Below, piece after piece: positions 9,157-16,877 of a DNA stretch of 41,618 nt. The stretch's first letter is position 1; every line of letters starts with the position of its first letter. The notes under the pieces are model-generated. The model was not told where the DNA came from, ran no database searches, and worked only from the letters and a program-made list of their open reading frames with translations. Both the position numbers and the translations under genes were made by a program. This DNA is from Alphaproteobacteria bacterium (GTDB lineage Bacteria; Pseudomonadota; Alphaproteobacteria; Rhodobacterales; Rhodobacteraceae). The DNA lies in the NCBI GenBank assembly GCA_030425395.1, contig JAUIAS010000029.1:1-41618 (forward strand). Direction: 5' to 3'.

Positions 9157-10203
9157 ATGGACGGACATATGCAAGGGTTGCGGTATCCCTGGGAAACGCC
9201 ACCCGAGGCAGGGCAAGCGATAGAAGTCGCCGATGGCGTGCTGTGGATGCGGCTGCCGCTGCCAATGCGGCTGGACCACGTCAACGTTTACGCGCTTGAC
9301 GACGGGGATAGCTGGACGATCATCGACACTGGTTTCGATACCGGCAAGACCAAGAATATCTGGCAATCGTTGTTGCAGGGCCCGTTGGCCGGGAAACCGG
9401 TCGATCGTGTCATTGTCACGCATCATCACCCCGATCACATCGGGTTGGCGGGTTGGTTTCAACAGGAGTTCGGTAGTGAACTGGTGACCACCCGCACCGC
9501 GTGGTTGTTGGGCAGGATGCTGATGCTGGACAAGCAGACCGTGCTACCGCCGGAAACCATCGCATTCTATCGTTCTGCAGGCATGTCCGAGGAAATCCTG
9601 CAAAAACGCATGACGGAAAAGCCGTTCAATTTTGCAGATGTGGTTGCGGATTTGCCATTGGGTTTCACCCGGATCAAGCAGGATGACGTGATCCGCATAG
9701 CTGGGCGCGATTGGGACGTGCATATCGGAAACGGACACGCCCCGGAACACGCAACATTCTGGAGCCGCGATGACAATCTTGTAATTTCGGGGGATCAGAT
9801 CCTGTCGTCGATCAGCCCGAACATCGGCGTTTATCCCACCGAACCCATGGCCGACCCTGTTGGCGAATGGCTGGAGGCCTGCGAACGTCTCTCGCTTCTC
9901 GCGCGAGACGATCAGCTTGTCCTTGGTGGGCACAAATTGCCGTTTACGGGGCTTCCGTTCCGGCTGCACCAACTGATTGAAAATCATCACGGCGCGCTCA
10001 AGCGATTGGTTGATTATCTTGATACACCCAAAAGCGCCGGGGATTGTTTTGCCCCGCTGTTCAAGCGCAAGATTGGTGAAACAGAATACGGTCTGGCTCT
10101 GGTCGAAGCGATTGCCCATGTCAGCCACCTCTATCAGGAAGGGCGCGCGACACGGGAACTGGACGCGGCAGGGACTTACCTTTACACGCGTTCGGGAACA
10201 TAG
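9157..10203 (+). CDS. MBL-fold metallo-hydrolase
   Basis: A 348-residue metallo-beta-lactamase-fold hydrolase, probably binuclear zinc and cytosolic. The metal motif THHHPDHIG is at residues 88-96 (His89, His91, Asp93, His94). Later ligands are visible in GNGHAPEHATF and GDQILSSISPN, and a final histidine in GGHKLPF. A C-terminal winged-helix-like region follows (residues about 270-345). The gene starts two bases after the acyl-CoA dehydrogenase stop, so the two are cotranscribed; thioester or lactone hydrolysis in the same degradation route is a reasonable guess. ATG 9169 is an alternative start with better spacing from the GAGG at 9153-9156. Confidence 0.9.
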   Translation: MDGHMQGLRYPWETPPEAGQAIEVADGVLWMRLPLPMRLDHVNVYALDDGDSWTIIDTGFDTGKTKNIWQSLLQGPLAGKPVDRVIVTHHHPDHIGLAGWFQQEFGSELVTTRTAWLLGRMLMLDKQTVLPPETIAFYRSAGMSEEILQKRMTEKPFNFADVVADLPLGFTRIKQDDVIRIAGRDWDVHIGNGHAPEHATFWSRDDNLVISGDQILSSISPNIGVYPTEPMADPVGEWLEACERLSLLARDDQLVLGGHKLPFTGLPFRLHQLIENHHGALKRLVDYLDTPKSAGDCFAPLFKRKIGETEYGLALVEAIAHVSHLYQEGRATRELDAAGTYLYTRSGT

Positions 10204-10339
10204 TTTGATAATCCGGAGCGGTTGACGGGTTCCGCAAGCAGTTTGTCGCAGTCATGCGCTTGTGCGTTTTTGACGTCGTGACACCGCTGAGGGAATCCGC
10301 TAATCAGCCGTCCGAAACACGCGAACAGGAAGTATTCAG

Positions 10340-10474
10340 ATGGCTGAACACAAGCACGGCGAAATGGACATCAAGACCCAGACCGAAACCTTTGACGGTT
10401 TCATGAAGTGGACCACCTACACTGTGGTTTTCCTTTTGGTTCTGGTCATTCTGATGGCGATCTTCATCACCTGA
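10340..10474 (+). CDS. aa3-type cytochrome c oxidase subunit IV (small)
   Basis: A 44-residue single-span membrane peptide reading MAEHKHGEMDIKTQTETFDG, then FMKWTTYTVVF and a hydrophobic helix to the end. This matches the small bacterial aa3-oxidase subunit IV of Paracoccus and Rhodobacter, which wraps subunits I and III but is not needed for catalysis. AGGA lies about nine bases before ATG 10340. The catalytic subunit genes are not in this window. The 136-base region before it carries no other gene. A lipoprotein gene follows 16 bases downstream. Confidence 0.9.
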   Translation: MAEHKHGEMDIKTQTETFDGFMKWTTYTVVFLLVLVILMAIFIT

Positions 10475-10490
10475 TCCGGAACCGCCGCCG

Positions 10491-11093
10491 GTGCGTCGCT
10501 TGATCGTTCTTCTTGCCCTGCTTCTGGGGCTTGCTGCTTGTGCGGCTCCCGAATCCCATGTTGCGGATGAGGAAACGGTTGCACGTTTCAGTTATAGTGA
10601 TCGCGAATCGCGTAGCCTGACGCTGTTTACTGTGCTCAGTAATCGCACGGATGCGGGCGCACACACCGGCCTTTTGATCAATGCATCACAGCGGGTTTTG
10701 TTCGATCCTGCGGGGTCGTTTTTTTACGAGCGCGCCCCGGAACAGAACGATCTGCTTTATGGCATCACCCCGGCTGTCGAAAAGGCGTATGTCGGCGCAC
10801 ATGCGCGCTCGACCTATCGGGTTGTGATTCAAACGCTTGAGGTCGATCCTCAGCAGGCAGAGGCCGCCTTTGCACTGGCCCGTGAGGCGGGCCCGGTGCC
10901 TTCGGCTTATTGCACAAACTCCACGTCGACGCTGTTGTCTCGCGTTCCGGGGTTCGAGAACATCAAAACGACCTTTTATCCCAAGGATTTGATGACTGAG
11001 TTCGGCAAGATACCGGGCGTGGTCACCACGACCTACCGCGAAGATGACAGCCCGGATTTGCAGCAGGCGTTAGAAAATCTGAACGAAAGCTGA
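10491..11093 (+). CDS. Lipoprotein, possibly a permuted papain-like (NlpC/P60-type) fold
   Basis: A 200-residue exported lipoprotein: GTG start, two arginines, hydrophobic stretch, and lipobox LAAC with the acylated Cys at residue 17. I do not recognise a named family. The middle has AHTGLLINASQRVLFDPAGS (His58) and later PSAYCTNSTSTLLSRVPG (Cys141). A His-before-Cys order with a small residue around the His and a tyrosine before the Cys recalls circularly permuted NlpC/P60 proteins such as YiiX. That would suggest a cell-envelope amidase or acyl hydrolase; this is inference from motif shape only. It lies 16 bases after the CoxIV gene and may share its transcript. Confidence 0.75.
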   Translation: MRRLIVLLALLLGLAACAAPESHVADEETVARFSYSDRESRSLTLFTVLSNRTDAGAHTGLLINASQRVLFDPAGSFFYERAPEQNDLLYGITPAVEKAYVGAHARSTYRVVIQTLEVDPQQAEAAFALAREAGPVPSAYCTNSTSTLLSRVPGFENIKTTFYPKDLMTEFGKIPGVVTTTYREDDSPDLQQALENLNES

Positions 11094-11097
11094 CAGG

Positions 11098-11442
11098 TCA
11101 GCCAATCACATAGAGCATCAGGTAAAGCGTTGCCGCACCGCACAGGACGGTGGCGATCACGTTCTTGAGCCATACGCCAACCGCTATGGTAACTGCTGCC
11201 GCTGTCAATCTTGCAGGATCGGGCGTGCCGCCGGTGGCATCGGGCCACAGCACCAGTGGTGCCACCAGAGCGGGCAATATAGCCACGGCGGTATAGCGCA
11301 GATGCCGCAGGACCCAGTCGGGCAACCTCCTGTTTCCGATCATGCCAAGGAAAAGGAACCGCAGCAGGAAACTGCCCAGACCCAGACCGAGGATTATGAC
11401 CCAAAGCGCACCCCGGTCCAGACCGGCCAGCGCTCCGCTCAT
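11098..11442 (-). CDS. azlD: AzlD-family membrane protein (branched-chain amino acid exporter subunit)
   Basis: Small 114-residue, four-helix inner-membrane protein that forms a two-component exporter with AzlC for branched-chain amino acids and analogues. Typical AzlD features are the first helix (ALWVIILGLGLGSFLLRFLF), WVLRHLRYTAVAILPALVAP, and two closing helices. The ATG at 11442 overlaps the azlC stop by four bases (ATGA), which fixes both the start and the coupling. Its stop is four bases from the convergent lipoprotein gene. Confidence 0.92.
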   Translation of the reverse strand: MSGALAGLDRGALWVIILGLGLGSFLLRFLFLGMIGNRRLPDWVLRHLRYTAVAILPALVAPLVLWPDATGGTPDPARLTAAAVTIAVGVWLKNVIATVLCGAATLYLMLYVIG

Positions 11443-12155
11443 ATCGCCATGCCCTTGCGTTCCATCCACAGCTCGGTCCGGGCACCCGCCATCATTCCGG
11501 CGGCCCCCGCAACGATCAGGCCAAGGTTGAATGGAATGCCCGCGCCCAGAAGGGCCACAACAATCGCCACCAGCGCTGCCACGACATGGGCCATGGTGCG
11601 CAGCATCGGCGTGACCAGCGCCAAAAAGGTGATCGGGACCGCAAAATCCAACGCATATGCTTCGGGAATTCGGGTGCCGATCAGTGCGCCCGCCAGCGTG
11701 CAGACATACCACAGCGGGCAGACCGGTGTGACGGTCCCCGCAAAGAACGCGATGCGGGCTCCCAATGTCATGTCGGGCTGCCGTTCATATTCTGCCATTG
11801 AGCAGGCAAAGGATTGATCCACCAGAAAATAGGCAATGATGGACCGTTTCCACATCGGGGCCGCCCCCAGATGCGGGGTCAGCGCGGCGGAATACATCGC
11901 CATGCGCAAATTAACCGCAAGGGCAGACGCCAACACGATGACTGTTGGCGCGCTGTCTTGCATCAATTGCAAAGCGGTGAACTGTGCTGCTCCTGCGATG
12001 ACCATGATAGAAAACATCAAGGTTTCCACCACATCCAGACCGGCCTCTGTGGCAAGAACACCAAACAGAACGCCGATTGGCGAAACCACAAAGGTGAAAG
12101 GCAATCCAGCCGCAAAGCCCGACCAGAACGCTGATTTCGGAGTGGAGGAAGTCAT
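11439..12155 (-). CDS. azlC: AzlC-family branched-chain amino acid exporter, large subunit
   Basis: A 238-residue inner-membrane protein with about seven to eight helices. The AzlC signature runs through FWSGFAAGLPFTFVVSPIG near the N-terminus and MFSIMVIAGAAQFTALQLM, then NLRMAMYSAALTPHL and YFLVDQSFACSMAEY. With AzlD it exports leucine/isoleucine/valine-like compounds. AGGGGC lies before ATG 12155. The start is only about 50 bases from the divergent fdhD start, so the two promoters must overlap the opposing leaders. Confidence 0.93.
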   Translation of the reverse strand: MTSSTPKSAFWSGFAAGLPFTFVVSPIGVLFGVLATEAGLDVVETLMFSIMVIAGAAQFTALQLMQDSAPTVIVLASALAVNLRMAMYSAALTPHLGAAPMWKRSIIAYFLVDQSFACSMAEYERQPDMTLGARIAFFAGTVTPVCPLWYVCTLAGALIGTRIPEAYALDFAVPITFLALVTPMLRTMAHVVAALVAIVVALLGAGIPFNLGLIVAGAAGMMAGARTELWMERKGMAI

Positions 12156-12202
12156 GCAAAGCCCCTAAGTTACCACAGGTGACTATTGTTGATGGCGGAG
12201 GG

Positions 12203-13093
12203 ATGCAATTGGGCAAACGGGAAGATACGGCGGATTACATCATTGCGCCTGATCCGGCAGCCCCGCGATTGACGCGGTCAATCGAAGGCACGGATCAGAC
12301 CGGCGCATTGACCCGAATTTCCGTGGTCGAAGAACGTCCTCTGACGATATTCCTGAACAGTCAGGAAATCGTCACTGCGATGACCATCGGCGATTACCCG
12401 GAATATCTGGCGCTGGGCTTTCTGCGCAATCAGCACATGTTGCGCGACGATGATGTGATCACTGGCGTCGACTATGACGAGGAACTGGAAACGGTTGTGG
12501 TGCGCACGGAACGTGAGACGAGCTATGAAGAAAAGCTCAAGAAAAAGACGCGCACCAGCGGCTGCGCGGTCGGCACCGTTTTCGGCGACATGATGGACGG
12601 GCTGGATGCGGTCAAGCTTCCTGCCGCCGAATTGAAGACGTCATGGCTTTACAGCCTTTCGGCCAAGATCAACCGCACCCCGTCGCTTTATCTTGAGGCC
12701 GGTGCAATCCATGGTACCGTGCTGTGTCAGCAGGATCGCCCCTTGGTTTATATGGAAGATGTCGGACGCCATAACGCGGTGGACAAGATTTCCGGCTGGA
12801 TGCTGCGCAACCAAAGCCGGGCAGACGACAAAATTCTCTATACCACTGGCCGCCTGACATCGGAAATGGTGATAAAGACCGCAATGATGGGTATCCCGGT
12901 GCTGGCATCGCGGTCTGGCTTTACCGCATGGGGGGTCGAAATCGCCCGCGAAGTGGGGCTAACGCTGATTGGGCGGATGCGCGGCCAGCGATTTGTGTGC
13001 CTGTCCGGGGAAGACCGTCTTGTCCGCGATGCCGATCCGGCCAAGGTCCCGGATGAGGACCGCAAGCATGGCCGCAAGAGCGCGGCACGCTGA
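12203..13093 (+). CDS. fdhD: Formate dehydrogenase accessory sulfurtransferase FdhD
   Basis: Transfers sulfur from a cysteine desulfurase to the molybdenum (or tungsten) cofactor before its insertion into formate dehydrogenase. Motifs seen: DYPEYLALGFLRNQHML, the catalytic loop RTSGCAVGTVFGD, YMEDVGRHNAVDKISGW, LYTTGRLTSEMVIKTAMMGI and SRSGFTAWGVEIAREVG. With the ATG at 12203 the catalytic cysteine is residue 121. The second cysteine of the E. coli CxxC is replaced by glycine. The start is uncertain: GTG 12179 (no ribosome site), ATG 12203 (GGAGGG too close) or TTG 12209 (GGAGGG at good spacing) are all in frame. First gene of a cofactor operon; no formate dehydrogenase subunit is in the window. 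Confidence 0.93.
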   Translation: MQLGKREDTADYIIAPDPAAPRLTRSIEGTDQTGALTRISVVEERPLTIFLNSQEIVTAMTIGDYPEYLALGFLRNQHMLRDDDVITGVDYDEELETVVVRTERETSYEEKLKKKTRTSGCAVGTVFGDMMDGLDAVKLPAAELKTSWLYSLSAKINRTPSLYLEAGAIHGTVLCQQDRPLVYMEDVGRHNAVDKISGWMLRNQSRADDKILYTTGRLTSEMVIKTAMMGIPVLASRSGFTAWGVEIAREVGLTLIGRMRGQRFVCLSGEDRLVRDADPAKVPDEDRKHGRKSAAR

Positions 13094-13094
13094 G

Positions 13095-13718
13095 ATGATG
13101 ACGCAACCTTTCGGAGTGATCCTTGCCGGTGGCCTGTCGCGGCGCATGGGCGGTGGAGACAAGGGGCTTCTTGATCTCGGAGGGGCGACGATCCTTTCGC
13201 GTGTCATTGACCGGCTCGGACCGCAGGTGGATGGGCTGGCAATCAACGCAAATGGTGATCCTGCCCGTTTCAAAGACCGTGGCCTGCCTGTGGTGGCCGA
13301 CAGTATTGGCGGCTTTGCCGGGCCGCTGGCCGGGGTGCTGGCAGGGTTGGATTGGGCCCGCGCCAACGGGGCAAGCAGTATCGTGACCGCAGCGGCGGAT
13401 ACCCCGTTCTTTCCGTGCGATCTGGTGCCTCGCCTCTTGCAAGCGGGCGAAGGCATGATGCATCCGTTGGTCCTTGCGGCGACGCGCGCCGAAGATGGAC
13501 GCCTGAACCGGCACCCGACGTTTGGCCTTTGGCCGGTGGCGCTGGCGGATGATCTGCGTGCCGCACTCGCTGACGGGTTACGCAAGGTGGTGCTCTGGAC
13601 CGATTCCCATGACGGACGAACCGTGGAATTTCCCACAGGTGGCATCGACCCGTTCTTTAACGTCAACACGCCTGACGACCTCGTCGCGGCGCAGGCAATG
13701 CTGAAAGGCACAGCATGA
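13095..13718 (+). CDS. mobA: Molybdenum cofactor guanylyltransferase MobA
   Basis: Joins GMP from GTP to molybdopterin to make the MGD form used by DMSO-reductase-family enzymes such as formate dehydrogenase. The 207-residue Rossmann-like nucleotidyltransferase begins FGVILAGGLSRRMGGGDKG, the GTP-binding LAGGxSxRMG..K signature. It goes on with ADTPFFPCDLVPRL (metal-binding Asp) and FFNVNTPDDLVAAQ near the end. It starts two bases after the fdhD stop, and its own stop overlaps the mobB ATG by four bases, so the three genes are translationally linked. Confidence 0.95.
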   Translation: MMTQPFGVILAGGLSRRMGGGDKGLLDLGGATILSRVIDRLGPQVDGLAINANGDPARFKDRGLPVVADSIGGFAGPLAGVLAGLDWARANGASSIVTAAADTPFFPCDLVPRLLQAGEGMMHPLVLAATRAEDGRLNRHPTFGLWPVALADDLRAALADGLRKVVLWTDSHDGRTVEFPTGGIDPFFNVNTPDDLVAAQAMLKGTA

Positions 13719-14209
13719 GAATTTACGGCGTCATCGGGTGGAAAAACGCGGGCAAGACCGGCCTTATGGAACGGCTTGTGACCGAGATCACTGCGCGCGG
13801 CTACCGGGTTTCCACGGTCAAACACGCCCATCACAGTTTTGACGTGGATCATCCGGGCCGCGATAGTTACCGTCACCGCGAGGCGGGTGCCACAGAAGTG
13901 CTGTTGGCGTCGCGCAATCGCTTTGCCTTGATGCATGAGCTGCGCGACGAAGACGAACCGGCGCTGAGCGATCTTCTGGCTCACCTCGCCCCTGTGGATA
14001 TGGTTCTGATCGAAGGTTACAAACGCGATTCCCATCCAAAGATCGAAGCGTTTCGGGCGGAAACCAATAATCCCCTGATCGCCCCCAACGATCCGACCGT
14101 GCGCGCGGTTGCATCAGACGGACCGTTGGAACTTGATCGCCCGGTTTTCGATCTGAATGACACGCGCGCGATCGCAGATTTTATTTTGGCCGAGGTCGGG
14201 CTGACCTGA
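13715..14209 (+). CDS. mobB: Molybdopterin-guanine dinucleotide biosynthesis protein MobB
   Basis: A 164-residue P-loop GTP-binding protein thought to assist MobA in MGD formation. The Walker A GWKNAGKT sits at residues 8-15, followed by TVKHAHHSFDVDHPGRDSYR, a strongly conserved MobB block, and DMVLIEGYKRDSHPKIEAFR. ATG 13715 overlaps the mobA stop (ATGA). The 81 bases between its stop and moeA hold a potential two-stem RNA structure. Confidence 0.95.
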   Translation: MRIYGVIGWKNAGKTGLMERLVTEITARGYRVSTVKHAHHSFDVDHPGRDSYRHREAGATEVLLASRNRFALMHELRDEDEPALSDLLAHLAPVDMVLIEGYKRDSHPKIEAFRAETNNPLIAPNDPTVRAVASDGPLELDRPVFDLNDTRAIADFILAEVGLT

Positions 14210-14228
14210 TGACCTGACCGCATGGGCC

Positions 14229-14289
14229 GTGTCCCGAAGGGGCACTGCGCGTCCGGATCGACGACCCGAAGGAATGAAAGGGACCGCAG
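14229..14289 (+). promoter_or_regulatory. Potential two-stem structured leader of moeA
   Basis: Stem 1 pairs 14229-14235 with 14239-14245 around a GAA loop (seven pairs, one G-U). Stem 2 pairs 14245-14249 with 14285-14289 and 14251-14254 with 14281-14284, leaving base 14250 bulged and a 26-base loop. The stems adjoin and could stack. The GGGA ribosome-site candidate (14280-14283) is mostly within stem 2, right before ATG 14291. A cis-regulatory element is possible; it matches no riboswitch class I can name. Confidence 0.4.
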
Positions 14290-14290
14290 A

Positions 14291-15544
14291 ATGATCACGC
14301 CGCCGCCGCTTCGCAACGATTGTTTTGCCCTGCCCGCAGGGGTGGACTGGACCCCGGTCGATGAAGCGTTGTCCCTGCTGCAGCGCCGTTTGTCTGCCGT
14401 CACTTCAGAAGAAACCGTGCCTCTTGATCAAGCGTTGGGCCGGGTGATTGCCCGCGACGTGGCCGCTGAACGATCAAACCCGCCACAACCCAACACCGCG
14501 GTGGATGGCTATGGCTTTGGCGGTGGTGTTGCCGAAGGCACCTACACGCTGCCCTTGATGCCGGGGCGCGCAGCCGCAGGAGTGCCCTTTGGCGGACCCG
14601 TCCCGGCGGGCAAGGCTGTCCGCGTGTTGACCGGCGCGGCGCTGCCCGATGGCGTCGATACGGTTGTTCTCGATGAAGATACCACCACCGACGGCCAGCA
14701 CGTGGCCTTCCATGGTCCGCTCAAGCAAGGGGCGAACACCCGCAAGGCGGGCGAAGACGCTGCGCGCGGGGATGTCATTCTGACAGCCGGGCGCGTGTTG
14801 ACGCCCGCAGATCTGGCCCTCGCCGCGGCGACTGGACTGGCGCAACTGCCCGTGCGCGAACGGCTCAGGGTGGCGGTCCTGTCAACCGGGGACGAAATTG
14901 TCGAACCGGGCGCGTCGGCTGGCCCGGGACAGATATTCGACGCCAATCGCCCGCTACTGCTGGCGATGCTGCACCGGATGGGGTTCGAGGCCCACGATAT
15001 GGGGCGTGTGCCTGATGATCGTGAGCGGTTGCGCGAAACGCTCGACCGCGCGGCGGGCCAGTGCCACGCGATCCTGACCAGCGGGGGTGCCTCGGCAGGG
15101 GATGAAGATCACGTTTCGGCGTTGCTGCGTGACGCGGGTGCCATGCAGGAATGGCGGGTCGCCGTGAAGCCGGGCCGCCCGCTCGCATTGGGTATATGGC
15201 AGGGAACGCCGGTCTTTGGCCTGCCCGGAAACCCGGTGGCAGCGATGGTTTGCACGGCTGTTTTCGCAAGTCCTGCCCTGCATCTGCTCGCCGGGGCACA
15301 TTGGACCAATCCGGTGGGCTTCGATATCCCGGCGGCCTTTGAAAAAAACAAGAAGGCTGGCCGCCGCGAGTTTCTGCGCGCCCGCGTCCGTGATGGCCGG
15401 GCCGAGGTTTTCAAATCCGAAGGATCGGGGCGGATCAGCGGCCTGAGTTGGGCCGATGGGCTTGTCGAACTTGGGGACGAGGCCTGTGACATCCGCACGG
15501 GTGACACGGTGCGCTATATCCCGTGGTCGTCCTTTGGCATCTGA
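14291..15544 (+). CDS. moeA: Molybdopterin molybdenumtransferase MoeA
   Basis: Inserts molybdate into adenylylated molybdopterin, the last general step of Moco synthesis. The 417 residues contain the MoeA order: N-terminal VDEALSLLQRRLSAVTSEETV, NPPQPNTAVDGYGF, RVLTGAALPDGVDTVVLDED, then the MoaB/Mog-like domain (VAVLSTGDEIVEPG, FDANRPLLLAML, ILTSGGASAGDEDHV, KPGRPLALGIWQGTPVFGLP). A short C-terminal beta domain follows (GRREFLRARV, SGRISGLSWADGLVEL). The frame opens earlier, but ATG 14291 gives the family start. Fourth gene of the fdhD-mobA-mobB-moeA operon. Confidence 0.95.
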   Translation: MITPPPLRNDCFALPAGVDWTPVDEALSLLQRRLSAVTSEETVPLDQALGRVIARDVAAERSNPPQPNTAVDGYGFGGGVAEGTYTLPLMPGRAAAGVPFGGPVPAGKAVRVLTGAALPDGVDTVVLDEDTTTDGQHVAFHGPLKQGANTRKAGEDAARGDVILTAGRVLTPADLALAAATGLAQLPVRERLRVAVLSTGDEIVEPGASAGPGQIFDANRPLLLAMLHRMGFEAHDMGRVPDDRERLRETLDRAAGQCHAILTSGGASAGDEDHVSALLRDAGAMQEWRVAVKPGRPLALGIWQGTPVFGLPGNPVAAMVCTAVFASPALHLLAGAHWTNPVGFDIPAAFEKNKKAGRREFLRARVRDGRAEVFKSEGSGRISGLSWADGLVELGDEACDIRTGDTVRYIPWSSFGI

Positions 15545-15555
15545 CCGGCACGAAA

Positions 15556-15610
15556 GGCGTTAACGCCGGACCGCCTCCGGCGGGGGTATTTGGCACGAGA
15601 AAGAAGCAGG
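15556..15610. repeat. Intergenic element with palindrome and GC hairpin after moeA
   Basis: A perfect 12-base palindrome (GGCGTTAACGCC, 15556-15567) is followed by a hairpin CCGCC-TCC-GGCGG (15571-15583) and then GGTATTTGGCACGAGAAAGAAG. From memory, the phrase 'cctccggcgg..gtatttgg' recurs between genes in Rhodobacterales genomes. It probably works as a terminator or is a dispersed REP-like element. The remaining bases to 15722 hold no gene; a second small hairpin (15667-15678, CCCG-AAAA-CGGG) may end the leftward ABC operon. Confidence 0.45.
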
Positions 15611-15722
15611 CGCGCGGACCTGTCTTTCAAAGTGGTTTTCCCTTACCGCCATTATCCCCGTTGGTTCCCGAAAACGGGACGGGCAGAGCCCAGAATGTTT
15701 GTTTGTCGTTTGGTGCGGTCGT

Positions 15723-16877
15723 TCACTGTTCGTAAGGGTCTAGACTGTCTCGCAATCCGTCGCCCAAAAAGTTGAAGGCAAGAACGACGATGATGATCGG
15801 CAGCATGGGGATCGCGGTCCAAGGATAGATCTCGATTGATGCGAGGTTCTGTGCATCGTTCAGCATCACCCCCCAACTGACCGCCGGTGCCCGAAGACCC
15901 AGCCCAAGGAAGCTCAGCGCGGTTTCGCCCAGGATCATGGCCGGGATCGACAGGGTCGCCGAGGCAATGAGGTGGCTGACGAAATTTGGCAAAAGGTGAC
16001 GCCGGATGACGCGCCCCGACGAGGCCCCCATCATTTCGGCGGCGCGCACGTATTCCTCTTCTCGCAGAGACAGGAATTTGGAGCGCACGGCGCGGGCCAG
16101 CCCGGGCCAATCCAGAATGCCCAGAATAAGAGATATGATAAAGAATACAGCGACCGGCCCCCAATTGGACGGAACCGCCGCGGACAGGGCCAGCCAAAGC
16201 GGAAGTTCTGGCAGCGACCGCAAAATTTCAATCGCACGCTGGATGATCCAATCGACCTTGCCACCGAAATAGCCGGCGATTGACCCAAAGCCGATGCCCA
16301 GAATGAAGGACACAGTGATCCCAATCAGGCCAACGGTCAGAGAAAGCTGAGCGCCATAGAGGATCCGGCTGAACACATCCCGGCCAAGCCGGTCCGACCC
16401 GAACAGAAAGATCGTGGCACCTTCCGGGGCACAGAACAGATGCCGGTCTGTCTTGATGATCCCTGCCAGGCGATAGCTGCCGCCGGTGCAGAAATATTCC
16501 AGCGGCATCGGCGTTGAGCGATCTTCTTCATAGCTCCAACGATAATTCTCCAGATCCGCAATCGCAGTGCGGGAATACACGTGTGGCCCCACGAACCGGC
16601 CTTCGTGGAAGAAATTCACCATTTGCGGCGGGGAATAGAGGTAATCGGCGTTGCGTTCGTTGGGCGTGTAGGGCGCGATAAAACCGGCAAAGGGCAGCAT
16701 CAGGTAGGACAGCAGCAAAAACACGCCGGACAACAGGCCAAGGCGGTGGGTCTTGAATTTGCGCCAGACCAGCAGCCATCCGGGGGCGTCCATATCGGCG
16801 CGTTCAAGGCGCTGCAGGTCGTCTTGCGGGTCATATGGGGCGTCGTCGACGTAGCGACCATCGGGAAGTCTGGTCAT
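15723..16877 (-). CDS. ABC transporter permease (OppC/YejE type) with large periplasmic insert
   Basis: Inner-membrane permease of a family-5 (oligopeptide-type) importer, 384 residues, longer than the usual 300-340. After TM1 (LLSGVFLLLSYLMLPFAGFI) it carries an insert of about 100 residues (LYSPPQMVNFFHEGRFVG to HLFCAPEGATIF) before the normal core (FGSDRLGRDVFSRILYG). The core includes the ATPase-contacting EAA loop (EEEYVRAAEMMGASSGRVIRR) and ends ALSFLGLGLRAPAVSWG and LNFLGD-like NFLGDGLRDSLDPYEQ. Its ATG overlaps the partner permease stop by four bases. It is last in the operon. Confidence 0.93.
   Translation of the reverse strand: MTRLPDGRYVDDAPYDPQDDLQRLERADMDAPGWLLVWRKFKTHRLGLLSGVFLLLSYLMLPFAGFIAPYTPNERNADYLYSPPQMVNFFHEGRFVGPHVYSRTAIADLENYRWSYEEDRSTPMPLEYFCTGGSYRLAGIIKTDRHLFCAPEGATIFLFGSDRLGRDVFSRILYGAQLSLTVGLIGITVSFILGIGFGSIAGYFGGKVDWIIQRAIEILRSLPELPLWLALSAAVPSNWGPVAVFFIISLILGILDWPGLARAVRSKFLSLREEEYVRAAEMMGASSGRVIRRHLLPNFVSHLIASATLSIPAMILGETALSFLGLGLRAPAVSWGVMLNDAQNLASIEIYPWTAIPMLPIIIVVLAFNFLGDGLRDSLDPYEQ

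Noticed and set aside
8216-9265. 349-codon minus-strand frame opposite the acyl-CoA dehydrogenase
   Set aside because: Antisense shadow with His/Arg/Gln-rich composition and no motif.
10204-10339. Promoter-like TTGACG hexamers before the CoxIV gene
   Set aside because: Two TTGACG copies occur (near 10223 and 10270), but neither has a convincing -10 element at 16-18 bases.
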